Below, piece after piece: positions 10,132 to 18,247 of a stretch of 64,000 nucleotides of DNA; position 1 is the first letter of the stretch, and each line of letters starts with the position of its first letter. Under the pieces are notes generated by a model. The model was not told the origin of the DNA, did no database searches, and worked only from the letters and a program-made list of their open reading frames with translations. Source of the stretch: CAVTPD01 sp963736575 (GTDB lineage: Bacteria; Bacteroidota; Bacteroidia; Cytophagales; JAAEPT01); contig CAVTPD010000001.1 in NCBI GenBank assembly GCA_963736575.1, positions 2,046,001-2,110,000 on the forward strand, in the 5' to 3' direction. The translations under genes and the position numbers were made by a program.

Positions 10132-11882
10132 ACCAAACGGTCATTTTCCCATATCCCTTTTAATAAAGTGCCGTCTGGTAATTTCATTTCACCATATCCA
10201 GAACGTTTATTATCTTTCCAAGCTCCGTTGTAAAAAGCTCCGTTTTCCCATTTATACGAACCTTTTCCTTCTTTCACATCTTCATTCCACTCGCCTTTAT
10301 AACCCAAATCGGGTTTAAAGCTTAATAAATAGGTGTCTGGATTTTTAAGCTGTAAAACTAGAGGGAATTTTTCTGGATATTTTTGAATTGCTGGGTAAAG
10401 ATACCGCCCAGTTGAACTATATCCCATTTGATCTAAAACAACATAATCAATCCCATTTTTAATAAAATCGTCAATTAAATCTTCTTCAACATTAGAGTTT
10501 CTGAAGCTGGTTACTTTTCTATCACTAAAAACATAAAACAAACTAGGTTTTCTGCAAGAAAACACAGCGTCTTTGGCGGTATTTTCTTTTGCCCATTCAG
10601 CTATATCTAAATAATTCTGAAATTTATCTGGGTGTTTATTTTTTGCCGATAAATGGAGAGCCTTTACTTGAGGTGTAAAAGCAGAAATCAAAAACAATAA
10701 AAGAAATGGGCTGTATTGAATATTTTTTTCTATTCCTCTCAACTTCAGCTTTTCTACAATCCAGCTAAGTATAAAAAAGACTCCGTTAAATATGGCCCAG
10801 ATCACAAAAGGGATTATGGGTAAAATAAAACGAACGCCAAACCATACGTCTGGCCAAAGTGTTAAAATCACAGATGTACCCAGAAGGTATCCTGCCAAAA
10901 GCAATTTTTTTTCTTTCGCTTTTAACACACCTAAAATAGTTAAGCTTAAAAAGGATAAGCCAATAAACCAATCTTTAAAACCGGATTCTTCTTTATAGTT
11001 AATTGTTATAGATGGAAAACAAGCATTGGGGATTTCTTTAGTAATATAACGTTCTGTATTTGTCCAAGCCCGTATAAACCAATCTTTGGTTTGCATTTCT
11101 CCTAACTCAGGTCTGTATGGATTTTTCATAAATAAATCCTTTACATAATTACTCCCGCCTAATTCCTTACTTCTTAATTGCCAAGGCACCTGAAAAGAAA
11201 TAAACAAAGCCACCGTAACTAAAGCATAAATCCATTTTTTATTATACAACATGTACAAAACATAGCCACCCAACAGAGCTACACCGGCTGTACGCACATA
11301 AATAGCTAACACAATTACAGCTATAAATGCCAAAAATAACCCTTGTTTATAAAATGGCTTTTCAAGATCTATATAACTAAAAATCAACAAGCTTAAACAC
11401 GAAATAAACAAAAATGGAATTTCGCTCATCATAACAGTTGAAAACATAAGCATGTGATAATTTATACTTATGATTAAGCAGGTTACAAATGCTAAATGGT
11501 GATTTTTAGAAAACCGAACAAAAAGAGCATAACAAAGCAAAATAGCTCCTAAAAAGAAAAAGCCATTTAGGTGTTTTATAGTCTGTATATCCTGAGAAAA
11601 AACTTTCATACAGGCTGCTATAATAGCCGGATAACCTGGGGGAAAATGATTTGCCGGACTTTCATTTACTGAAAAAACATTGGTATAGCCCTCTCCATCT
11701 GCCAAGGCTTTACCTAAAATATAATAAGCGGTATTATCTCCTAAAAGCGCTACTTTACTGTCATATATATAAGAATAAACTTGAATAAAGATAAAAAACA
11801 ACGCCAAAGGGTAAATAATATTTTTTAAAAAAGGATACGTCTCTTTTTCTGTAGGTCGCTTACTGATTTTTTCTGTTTTCAT
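10119..11882 (-). CDS. GT39/ArnT-like membrane glycosyltransferase fused to C-terminal MORN repeats
   Basis: 587 residues. Residues 1-430 contain about ten hydrophobic helices with an early GDNTAYYILG loop and an FPPGYPAII motif, as in polyprenyl-phosphate-dependent glycosyltransferases of the PMT/ArnT (GT39-like, GT-C) class, which use lipid-linked sugars on the outer face of the inner membrane. Residues 430-520 form a soluble domain. The final 62 residues contain about three MORN-type repeats (YKGEWNEDVKEGKGSYKW, then YNGAWKDNKRSGYGEMKLP, then LKGIWENDRL). MORN repeats normally mediate lipid or protein contacts. This fusion is unusual. The acceptor is unknown. The gene begins just past the terminator of the coiled-coil gene. 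Confidence 0.7.
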   Translation of the reverse strand: MKTEKISKRPTEKETYPFLKNIIYPLALFFIFIQVYSYIYDSKVALLGDNTAYYILGKALADGEGYTNVFSVNESPANHFPPGYPAIIAACMKVFSQDIQTIKHLNGFFFLGAILLCYALFVRFSKNHHLAFVTCLIISINYHMLMFSTVMMSEIPFLFISCLSLLIFSYIDLEKPFYKQGLFLAFIAVIVLAIYVRTAGVALLGGYVLYMLYNKKWIYALVTVALFISFQVPWQLRSKELGGSNYVKDLFMKNPYRPELGEMQTKDWFIRAWTNTERYITKEIPNACFPSITINYKEESGFKDWFIGLSFLSLTILGVLKAKEKKLLLAGYLLGTSVILTLWPDVWFGVRFILPIIPFVIWAIFNGVFFILSWIVEKLKLRGIEKNIQYSPFLLLFLISAFTPQVKALHLSAKNKHPDKFQNYLDIAEWAKENTAKDAVFSCRKPSLFYVFSDRKVTSFRNSNVEEDLIDDFIKNGIDYVVLDQMGYSSTGRYLYPAIQKYPEKFPLVLQLKNPDTYLLSFKPDLGYKGEWNEDVKEGKGSYKWENGAFYNGAWKDNKRSGYGEMKLPDGTLLKGIWENDRLVKPE

Positions 11883-11892
11883 GAGTTTATAA

Positions 11893-11920
11893 ACAAAAAA
11901 ACCCGGAGCTTTCCGGGTTT
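11893..11920 (-). terminator. Intrinsic terminator of the coiled-coil protein gene
   Basis: A 9-bp stem (AAACCCGGA at 11899-11907, TCCGGGTTT at 11912-11920) with a four-base loop is followed on the minus strand by a run of seven T. It lies 21 nt past the stop of the coiled-coil gene and just upstream of the glycosyltransferase start. Confidence 0.85.
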
Positions 11921-11940
11921 CAAAATTGAGTACTATATAA

Positions 11941-12879
11941 TTATTTTACTTCAAAAGAAGATGCCCCTATCTGTACGCCTTCTGCAAAAACATTAATAAG
12001 GTATCTCCCTTCCTCATATGGAGATCCTTTTTTGAAGAACACTTCCAATTCTGCTTCAGATCTGTCGTACAATACGTCTTTCTTTGTGGTATAATACATC
12101 TCTTCTTCGTTCATTATAAAGGTACCAGAACCAGCTTCTAGATCATAAATAGTGGTGCCAGAAGGATCTTGTACTTGTATATAAACCTCTTTATTTTCAA
12201 TTATAGCTACTTTATTAGGCTCTATTTTAAAACCAATGTAGAGCGCTTCTAAATGCTTATCTTTAAACGGTTGTTTATCTCTTTCTTTTTGATTGTCTTC
12301 CCCAGCATTTTGAACAGCTAAAATCCTAAACTCATTCGCCTTTAACTTTCTAGCAATCTCTAGCAACTCTTCCTTCTTCTCAAGGTCGGTTTGCATGGTA
12401 TTCATTTGGGTATTTTGGGTATCAATTTTTGCTTTTAACTCATTGTTATAAGCGTTTAATGAATCCTGAATTGCCTTTAGTTTTGTCAATTCTTCTTCCG
12501 CTTGATTAGCTAAAACAAAATACTCTTCTTTAGCTCTTTTTAAACGGTTTACTTTACCCCAAGCTATATTAGAAGATCTTTTTAATTTTTCTTTTTCTTC
12601 TTCCAATTCAGCAATTTTAGATTCTAAAGCTGCATTATCACCGCCTAATCTTTCAATTTCATCAGATTTTAGTTGTAATTCAGTTTGTAAAGAATCTAGC
12701 TCTCCTAAGTATTTAGATATTTCCTCGTCTTTATTTGTAATTATCTGTTCGTATCTCTTTCCTTCTTGATTACGGAAGTAATATTGATAGGCATTTATAC
12801 CAACAAGTAAAATTATAAAAAGAATAATTATGACAGCCTTCCCTTTGTTGCCGCCTCCCGATGTAGTAGGTTCACTCAT
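11941..12879 (-). CDS. Membrane-anchored coiled-coil protein, unknown
   Basis: 312 residues from the ATG at 12879 (MSEPTTSGGG). A GTG three codons upstream is possible but less likely. A short Gly/Lys-rich cytoplasmic N-terminus precedes one membrane helix (about 16-35, VIIILFIILLVGINAYQYY). A long coiled coil rich in Glu, Lys and Leu follows (about 40-190), then a beta-rich domain of about 100 residues ending SSFEVK. The topology suggests the coiled coil and C-terminal domain are in the periplasm. No enzymatic motif is visible. Transcription ends at the strong hairpin downstream. Confidence 0.65.
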   Translation of the reverse strand: MSEPTTSGGGNKGKAVIIILFIILLVGINAYQYYFRNQEGKRYEQIITNKDEEISKYLGELDSLQTELQLKSDEIERLGGDNAALESKIAELEEEKEKLKRSSNIAWGKVNRLKRAKEEYFVLANQAEEELTKLKAIQDSLNAYNNELKAKIDTQNTQMNTMQTDLEKKEELLEIARKLKANEFRILAVQNAGEDNQKERDKQPFKDKHLEALYIGFKIEPNKVAIIENKEVYIQVQDPSGTTIYDLEAGSGTFIMNEEEMYYTTKKDVLYDRSEAELEVFFKKGSPYEEGRYLINVFAEGVQIGASSFEVK

Positions 12880-12961
12880 AATTAACACAATTAGTTCAAC
12901 ACAAGTATAATTAAAAAATCAAAACAGTGTTGCGTAAATACGGTTTTTTACTAATTCACAA

Positions 12962-13753
12962 CTAAAAACGTAAGTAAAAATGCTGTTTAGTATAATTTTT
13001 ACTAGTACATAAAAACCCTTGATTCATATTTTCGAAAGTCAGCGTATAGTCTTTTTGCTTTCTAATTACTTCCCAAGCTAACCTCATATCGTCTGACCAA
13101 GAGATATCATCTATGATTATAAAAGCGTCTTCTGCTAAAAATGGTTTAATCGTTTTTAAGTATGAAAACAAAAATGGCGACTTATGATTAGCGTCTATAA
13201 TCACAAAATCTATTTTCTCATCTTTTTCCAATAAAAAGGGCTGAAGGGTTTCACCTATATCCCCTTCTATTTGAAAGATGTTTTTTAAATTTAACTGTTT
13301 AAAAACATCTTTTGCATACTTGTTTAAGAAGCTATTTCCTTCAAAAGTATATATTTTAGCTAAGGGATTACCTTTGGCTAAATATGCCGTAGATATACCT
13401 AAACAAGTACCTAATTCTAAAACACTAGTGGGTTTTAAGTAATTAACTAACTTAAAATACCGTTGCCCTGTAACACTATTAGCTAAACTTGTTTTGGCTA
13501 CTTCTGAAACCTTTTTTTTAGAACCCCGTATACTTTTTGAACCTGCACCAAAATCTATTGCATCAAAGCATTTTTCCTCTTTTAAAAACTGATAACGTAT
13601 TTTTTCAATTTCAGAAAAACAATAAAATTGATCTTCCGAATTAAGAACGTTATTATACAATTGAAATAAAAAAGGGGAATGTATACCGTGTTGATTTTTT
13701 GACCTTATCATAAAATTGATAAGCCCTTTAAATACTTTATATGATCTTTTCAA
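12962..13753 (-). CDS. Class I SAM-dependent methyltransferase (O-methyltransferase-like)
   Basis: 263 residues. The SAM-binding glycine motif appears as VLELGTCLGISTAYLAKGNP, followed by an acidic YTFEGN that would bind ribose hydroxyls, FVIIDANHK as the motif IV region, and IIIDDISWSDDMRLAW. These match the Methyltransf_24 / catechol O-methyltransferase-like group. The N-terminus (RSKNQHGIHSPFLFQLYN) recurs in Bacteroidota members of this group. The substrate cannot be read from sequence. The start is 1 nt after the apaG stop, so both are probably one transcript. Confidence 0.75.
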   Translation of the reverse strand: MKRSYKVFKGLINFMIRSKNQHGIHSPFLFQLYNNVLNSEDQFYCFSEIEKIRYQFLKEEKCFDAIDFGAGSKSIRGSKKKVSEVAKTSLANSVTGQRYFKLVNYLKPTSVLELGTCLGISTAYLAKGNPLAKIYTFEGNSFLNKYAKDVFKQLNLKNIFQIEGDIGETLQPFLLEKDEKIDFVIIDANHKSPFLFSYLKTIKPFLAEDAFIIIDDISWSDDMRLAWEVIRKQKDYTLTFENMNQGFLCTSKNYTKQHFYLRF

Positions 13754-13754
13754 T

Positions 13755-14141
13755 TTAATTAAGCTTGTAAGGCACTACTAAGTTAAATTCAGGAATCTGA
13801 ACAACAAAAGGCTCGTCATTAATTTCCTTTTTAAAAGTATATACTCCATTCATTTTACCCAAACCTGTTTTCAGGTTACACCCAGACACATATTCATGAA
13901 CCTCACCAGCCTCTAAAATTGGTTGTTGACCAACTACACCTTCGCCTTCCACTTCACGGATTGTGCCGTTAGAATCAAAAATAAACCACTTGCGCCTCAT
14001 CAACTTAATAGTTGATTCACTGTGGTTCTCAATTCTAATTTTGTAGGTAAATACAAAATGGAATTGATCAGGACTGGAATACTCCGGCTGAAAAACGGTA
14101 TCTACAGTTACTTTAACTCCTTTTGTAATTAAGCTTATCAT
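13755..14141 (-). CDS. apaG: ApaG family protein
   Basis: 128 residues, the usual length of ApaG, an all-beta fibronectin-III-like fold. Family features include YKIRIENHSESTIKLMRRKW, the VEGEGVVGQQPILEAGEVHEY region with the conserved GEGVVG and P-x-L-x-x-G-x-x-x-Y, and the closing MNGVYTFKK segment. ApaG was linked genetically to cobalt and magnesium efflux in Salmonella, but its biochemical role is unsettled. It is the first gene of a probable two-gene operon with the methyltransferase. Confidence 0.9.
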   Translation of the reverse strand: MISLITKGVKVTVDTVFQPEYSSPDQFHFVFTYKIRIENHSESTIKLMRRKWFIFDSNGTIREVEGEGVVGQQPILEAGEVHEYVSGCNLKTGLGKMNGVYTFKKEINDEPFVVQIPEFNLVVPYKLN

Positions 14142-14199
14142 TGTCGATAAATATAAAAAATCTGATTTAATTAGAAGAAGTATTCAATAAAAAATAAGC

Positions 14200-14868
14200 A
14201 TGGAGGTAAAAATAGAAGAAAGTTGGAAAGAACTATTAAACAATGAATTTGAAAAAGCCTATTTTAAAGATCTTACAAAATTTATAAAAACGGAATATTC
14301 TGAAGAAATTATTTACCCCCCAGCAAAATTGATTTTTAATGCTTTTGATCTTTGCCCAGTTAATAAAACCAAAGTGGTTATATTAGGTCAAGATCCTTAC
14401 CATGGCCCGGGACAAGCACATGGTTTATGTTTTTCTGTAAATGACGGCATTAAATTTCCCCCTTCTTTAAGAAACATTTTTAAAGAGTTAAAAAATGATT
14501 TAGGCATAGAAATACCATTTTCCGGGAATTTAACCGAATGGGCAAAGCAAGGTGTTTTATTATTAAATGCCACGTTAACCGTTAGAAATGGGCACGCTGG
14601 TTCTCACCAGAAAAAAGGATGGGAAACTTTTACCGATTGTATAATTGAAAAATTAACCACCGAAAAAAGCAATCTTGTTTTTATACTTTGGGGCGGTTAT
14701 GCCCGTAAGAAAAAGAAGTTCATCGATTTAGATAAACATTATATAGTAGAGTCTGCTCATCCTTCTCCTTTGTCTGCCTATAATGGGTTTTGGGACAGTA
14801 AACCGTTCAGTAAAACAAATGAATATCTCCAAAAGACAGGACAAAAAGCTATTGACTGGAATTTATAA
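14200..14868 (+). CDS. ung: Uracil-DNA glycosylase (family 1)
   Basis: 222 residues, the standard length. It removes uracil from DNA to begin base-excision repair. The water-activating loop is GQDPYHGPGQAHGLCFSV with catalytic Asp65 and His68. The uracil-binding LLNATLTVRNGHAGSH region is present, as is the minor-groove intercalation loop ESAHPSPLSAY with His187, matching Asp64 and His187 of the E. coli enzyme. The gene is divergent from apaG. Confidence 0.97.
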   Translation: MEVKIEESWKELLNNEFEKAYFKDLTKFIKTEYSEEIIYPPAKLIFNAFDLCPVNKTKVVILGQDPYHGPGQAHGLCFSVNDGIKFPPSLRNIFKELKNDLGIEIPFSGNLTEWAKQGVLLLNATLTVRNGHAGSHQKKGWETFTDCIIEKLTTEKSNLVFILWGGYARKKKKFIDLDKHYIVESAHPSPLSAYNGFWDSKPFSKTNEYLQKTGQKAIDWNL

Positions 14869-14903
14869 ATATACTATATAAATAAACCCTTCGTTTTATT
14901 TAC

Positions 14904-15227
14904 GTGAAAGCCATTTTAATAAACATATCGTTATTTATATTTTCAATTACCTTGATTTTTGCTAATCCACCAGAAAATGGAAACAGGAAAGTGAACATTT
15001 TCCCTAACCCTGCCCAGGATTACATCCATCTTAATATTAAAGATGTAAATGAAATAGACCATGTAAGAATTTATGATAAAGCTGGTAATCTAGTTAAAAT
15101 ATTGACTTCCGTATCTCAAGAAAACACCGTTGACTTAAGCACTTATTCTGCTGGAAGATATTTAATGGTAGTTTTTTCTAAAGACGGGATTTATAAAGAG
15201 GCTTTTGAGATCTCTCATAAAAAGTAA
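14904..15227 (+). CDS. Minimal secreted protein made almost only of a T9SS type A sorting domain
   Basis: 107 residues starting at a GTG (no upstream ATG). A signal peptide covers about 1-20 (ILINISLFIFSITLIFA). From residue 27 the remainder matches a type A T9SS C-terminal domain: KVNIFPNPAQDYIHLNI, then VRIYDKAGNLVK, then STYSAGRYLMVVFSKDG. There is essentially no passenger domain between signal and sorting domain. In ordinary T9SS cargo the sorting domain is attached to a much larger functional region. It follows ung by 35 nt and may share its transcript. Confidence 0.65.
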   Translation: MKAILINISLFIFSITLIFANPPENGNRKVNIFPNPAQDYIHLNIKDVNEIDHVRIYDKAGNLVKILTSVSQENTVDLSTYSAGRYLMVVFSKDGIYKEAFEISHKK

Positions 15228-15235
15228 GCGGTAGA

Positions 15236-15946
15236 CTAAAAAGCCAAATAAAAGTCTTTCGTTATATTTTTATAGTCTTCCGAGTATTCATTTAATCCTT
15301 TATAAATATCTATTCGATTGGTTTTTATTTCTTTTGCTCTTTGCTTAGAGAAAAGCATTAAAAAACGGTGCGGTTCTTTAATTTTTGAAGAAGATACTTC
15401 TGTTTTCAATTCTAAATACAATCCTTTTTTAAATGCTTTTGCAATAAACAATTCGGATTCATAAACGGGTAAAATAATAGCCAACTTACCTTCTGCATTT
15501 AAATATTTTACCTGAAAATCAATAATATCATCAAACGACAAGGAATCTGTATGTCTTGCCGTATTTTTATTCTCATTTTCAGACTTGTATTTATTTTCGA
15601 AAAAAGGTGGATTAGAAATCACAAAATCATACGTGTAACTGGGGTTAAAATCCTGAAGCGATTTAAGGTAAGAACTCATACGGTCTACCCATAAAGAATT
15701 CTTAAAGTTATAGTCGGCTGTATATATAGCCTCTTCTTCTACATCTATAGCATCTACATGAGCCGCCGTATAATGTTGAGCACAAATTAATGCAATTACA
15801 CCTGTACCAGTGCCAATATCTAATATTCTAGTAAATTTTTGAGAAAGATGAGAAGCCCAACAGGCAAGTAAAACCCCGTCTGTGTTCACTTTCATTGTGG
15901 TTCTACCTTGTTCAATCTTAAACTGTTTTGAAAGAAACACAGACAA
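15236..15946 (-). CDS. trmN6: tRNA1(Val) (adenine-37-N6)-methyltransferase
   Basis: 236 residues. It would transfer a methyl group from SAM to N6 of A37 in tRNA-Val. The family start FKIEQGRTTMKVNTDGVLLACWA is present in outline, then the SAM motif ILDIGTGTGVIALICAQ, the acidic IDVEEEA, and the amino-methyltransferase catalytic motif NPPFF at about residue 111. Length and order match YfiC/TrmN6. It ends 8 nt from the convergent mini T9SS gene. Confidence 0.85.
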   Translation of the reverse strand: MSVFLSKQFKIEQGRTTMKVNTDGVLLACWASHLSQKFTRILDIGTGTGVIALICAQHYTAAHVDAIDVEEEAIYTADYNFKNSLWVDRMSSYLKSLQDFNPSYTYDFVISNPPFFENKYKSENENKNTARHTDSLSFDDIIDFQVKYLNAEGKLAIILPVYESELFIAKAFKKGLYLELKTEVSSSKIKEPHRFLMLFSKQRAKEIKTNRIDIYKGLNEYSEDYKNITKDFYLAF

Positions 15947-15954
15947 GAGTAAAT

Positions 15955-17064
15955 TTATTGGATTTTAAGAGTACCACTTTTAGAAGTACCATTGAAGTAT
16001 TCTACTTTGTAATTGTAAGAGCCTTGTTCTAAATAATTACCTGAAGAATCTTTACCATACCATCTAAGTACATTTCCAGGGTTATAATCTTCTTTAAAAA
16101 TTATCTGATTAGTAGATATGTCTTTAATTATTAAAGATGCTTTTACTTTTAAAGAATCATTGATAAGCCATCCGTTATCATCTTTAGAGTTTAATTCAAT
16201 AAGTTCTGAATTAACTGTACAACTAGATATCCTAACTAAAGCTGCTCTTTCAGAAAAGCTTAAACAACCATTTTTATCTTTAATTAAAAAGTTATAGTAA
16301 CCCGAACGTAAACTATCATAATAAACCTTAGAGGAAAATGGAACTTCAGAAATTCTAACTCTTTTGGTAGAAGGTAAAATTGCGTATTCGTAAGGTCCTT
16401 CACCACCCGAAACCGTATTGGTTTCTATTAGTAAACTACCATTATTTACATCTTTACATGTATTTTCTATTAATACATTAGCATAAATTGCTACTTGATC
16501 ACAGGCATTTTCTTTAACAACAGTGGTGTCTGTTTTTAATAAATCTTCAACTTCTTCATTAGCATTTCCTTCATTTGTTAATGCTGAAGAAGTAGTTTCT
16601 ACCGTAGTAATTTTAGATTTATTCTTAGATGGTTTTTTGTTTAATTCTTTCCCTGTTTTAGCTGAGTTATCATTTTCTTCTAGTTGAGCTAAATCCGGTT
16701 TTTCAGAATTTTCTAGATTTTTGTTATCTTGAAGATTATAGGCTTGGGGTTGGGTATAAAAAGTATTTGTTTCACTGTCATCATAATATAGGAAGGTACC
16801 TACCCCAAGGCCTATAAACATCAAAGATGCTATAGAGAACACTAGCAATTTTTTACCTATAACTGCTGGTTCATGTATTTTTCTTAGTCTCGCTTTAACA
16901 GAACTTAGACCATCTTCTACAATTATTTCATTAGCTATTTTGTTATAGTTTACTTCGTTAGCTAATTCTGGGTTACTTTTCATAGCTTCTTCAAAAGCCT
17001 TTGCTTCTTCAGAAGAAAGTTCTCCTTTTAAATATTGGTCTATTTGTTTGTTGTACGATTTCAA
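15955..17064 (-). CDS. Anti-sigma-factor-like membrane protein with a SprB-type repeat and sorting-domain-like tail
   Basis: 369 residues. Residues 1-50 (YLKGELSSEEAKAFEEAMKS) resemble the cytoplasmic part of Bacteroidota anti-sigma proteins. One membrane helix sits at about 73-90 (LLVFSIASLMFIGLGVGTF). A low-complexity Asn/Lys/Glu linker follows. Residues about 188-285 form a SprB-repeat-like domain (NTCKDVNNGSLLI, GGEGPYEYAIL, SGYYNFLIKDKNGC). The last 60 residues (LIIKDISTNQIIF ... WYGKDSSGNYLEQGSYNYKVEY) look like the FlgD-like/type B sorting fold. It starts 1 nt after the sigma-factor gene. Inferred role: membrane anti-sigma protein with a periplasmic sensor that mimics T9SS cargo. Confidence 0.6.
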   Translation of the reverse strand: MKSYNKQIDQYLKGELSSEEAKAFEEAMKSNPELANEVNYNKIANEIIVEDGLSSVKARLRKIHEPAVIGKKLLVFSIASLMFIGLGVGTFLYYDDSETNTFYTQPQAYNLQDNKNLENSEKPDLAQLEENDNSAKTGKELNKKPSKNKSKITTVETTSSALTNEGNANEEVEDLLKTDTTVVKENACDQVAIYANVLIENTCKDVNNGSLLIETNTVSGGEGPYEYAILPSTKRVRISEVPFSSKVYYDSLRSGYYNFLIKDKNGCLSFSERAALVRISSCTVNSELIELNSKDDNGWLINDSLKVKASLIIKDISTNQIIFKEDYNPGNVLRWYGKDSSGNYLEQGSYNYKVEYFNGTSKSGTLKIQ

Positions 17065-17065
17065 T

Positions 17066-17638
17066 TTATCTCATCAATTCTTTAGCAATCAGATCGTTAT
17101 TTTTTATCAATTCAATTAACTTCTGTTTGCACTTATAATTCCTTGTTTTAGCTGCATTTTCACTACTATAACCCATCTTTTTACATATTTCTTTCATAGA
17201 AAGACTTTCAAATACAGAAAGTGTTAACAGCTTCTTACAGTTTTCGCCAATTTGATCTAGAAGATATTGAATTAGATTATTTCTCTCCTCATCAATCAAA
17301 TTATGAAGCACCGATTTATTCGTTTCAATAAAATCGTAGTCCTCTTTTAGGTTTACGGTTCTGTTCATTCTTTTAACACGGTTAATCCACAAATTTTTAG
17401 CTACTGTAAACAGAAAGCTTTTTATTTTGTATTGTGGATCAAATCGATCTAAGCGAACTTGTTTGAAGAGAATTATTATTGCCTCTTGAAAGATATCAAA
17501 AGCCTCGTCTTCATTTCCACTATTAGCGCAGACATAATTCTTCACTCCCGGATACATATCCGTATAAAGATGATTCAAAACCTTTTGGTCTTTACCTGTC
17601 TTTATTGATCTAATTATGTCTTGATCTTCTATAACCAA
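17066..17638 (-). CDS. ECF-type RNA polymerase sigma-70 factor
   Basis: 190 residues. Region 2 is visible around residues 22-95 (EDEAFDIFQEAIIILFKQV, then IKSFLFTVAKNLWINRVKR). Region 4 follows around 125-175 with the helix-turn-helix FESLSMKEICKKMGYSSENAAKTRNYKCKQKL. These are typical of Bacteroidota ECF sigma factors. The only fitting start is a TTG at 17638, since upstream the frame closes quickly; the next ATG would cut into region 2. It is followed after 1 nt by the membrane anti-sigma-like gene, the usual sigma/anti-sigma order. Confidence 0.85.
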   Translation of the reverse strand: MVIEDQDIIRSIKTGKDQKVLNHLYTDMYPGVKNYVCANSGNEDEAFDIFQEAIIILFKQVRLDRFDPQYKIKSFLFTVAKNLWINRVKRMNRTVNLKEDYDFIETNKSVLHNLIDEERNNLIQYLLDQIGENCKKLLTLSVFESLSMKEICKKMGYSSENAAKTRNYKCKQKLIELIKNNDLIAKELMR

Positions 17639-17757
17639 AGAACAATTGCTTTAAGTACAAGTGGAAACTTATTTAGTAACCCTATTTGAAAAAAGATTTA
17701 TACTATTTTTAAACCTCTAGAAATATTAACATACATCTATCTGTTTATCAATACTTT

Positions 17758-18234
17758 TTAATTATGTCTTTCTCTTAATTTATCTATTACTTCATCTAAT
17801 TCTACATCTCTAGATTGTAAGAGCACTAAAAAGTGAAATAATAAATCGGATGATTCTTCAATTAAAAGCTTTTTGTTATTATCTAATGCTTCAATAACTA
17901 CTTCAACGGCTTCTTCACCTACTTTTTGAGCAATTTTATTAATGCCTTTTTCAAAAAGCTTTACCGTATAAGAATTTTTATTTTCTTCTGGGTGGTGTTG
18001 CCTAGATTCAATTATTGTTTGTAGATAGTTTAAGAAATAAGCTTTACCAGCATTATCCTTCCCTTTTTCTTCATGTTCAACCAAAAGTATAATTGAATTT
18101 TTCTTTTTTATAGTGCCTAGAACACTAAACTCTTTAAATTTATCTCCTTTAGATAGAGCTGAAACTTCTGCTTCTATAACTTCTTCAACCGAAAGAACGT
18201 TTTTTGTTAAACTATCCTGAACTACAACAATCAT
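17758..18234 (-). CDS. hisE: Phosphoribosyl-ATP pyrophosphatase (HisE) with a degenerate HisI half
   Basis: 158 residues, shorter than the roughly 200 of bifunctional HisIE. Residues 66-156 are a good HisE domain (FLNYLQTIIESRQ, NSYTVKLFEKGINKIAQKVG, EEAVEVVIEAL, EESSDLLFHFLVLL), which converts PR-ATP to PR-AMP in step 2 of histidine synthesis. Residues 1-65 retain only the outline of HisI (VVVQDSLTKNVL; VLGTIKKKNSIILLVE). The FFSR..LWTKGETSGN segment is absent, the metal-binding CDxD stretch is replaced by KKKNS, and the following Cys residues are missing. PR-AMP cyclohydrolase activity is therefore unlikely. It is the last gene of the his operon, 13 nt after hisF. Confidence 0.85.
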   Translation of the reverse strand: MIVVVQDSLTKNVLSVEEVIEAEVSALSKGDKFKEFSVLGTIKKKNSIILLVEHEEKGKDNAGKAYFLNYLQTIIESRQHHPEENKNSYTVKLFEKGINKIAQKVGEEAVEVVIEALDNNKKLLIEESSDLLFHFLVLLQSRDVELDEVIDKLRERHN

Positions 18235-18247
18235 TGTTTATGTGTAT

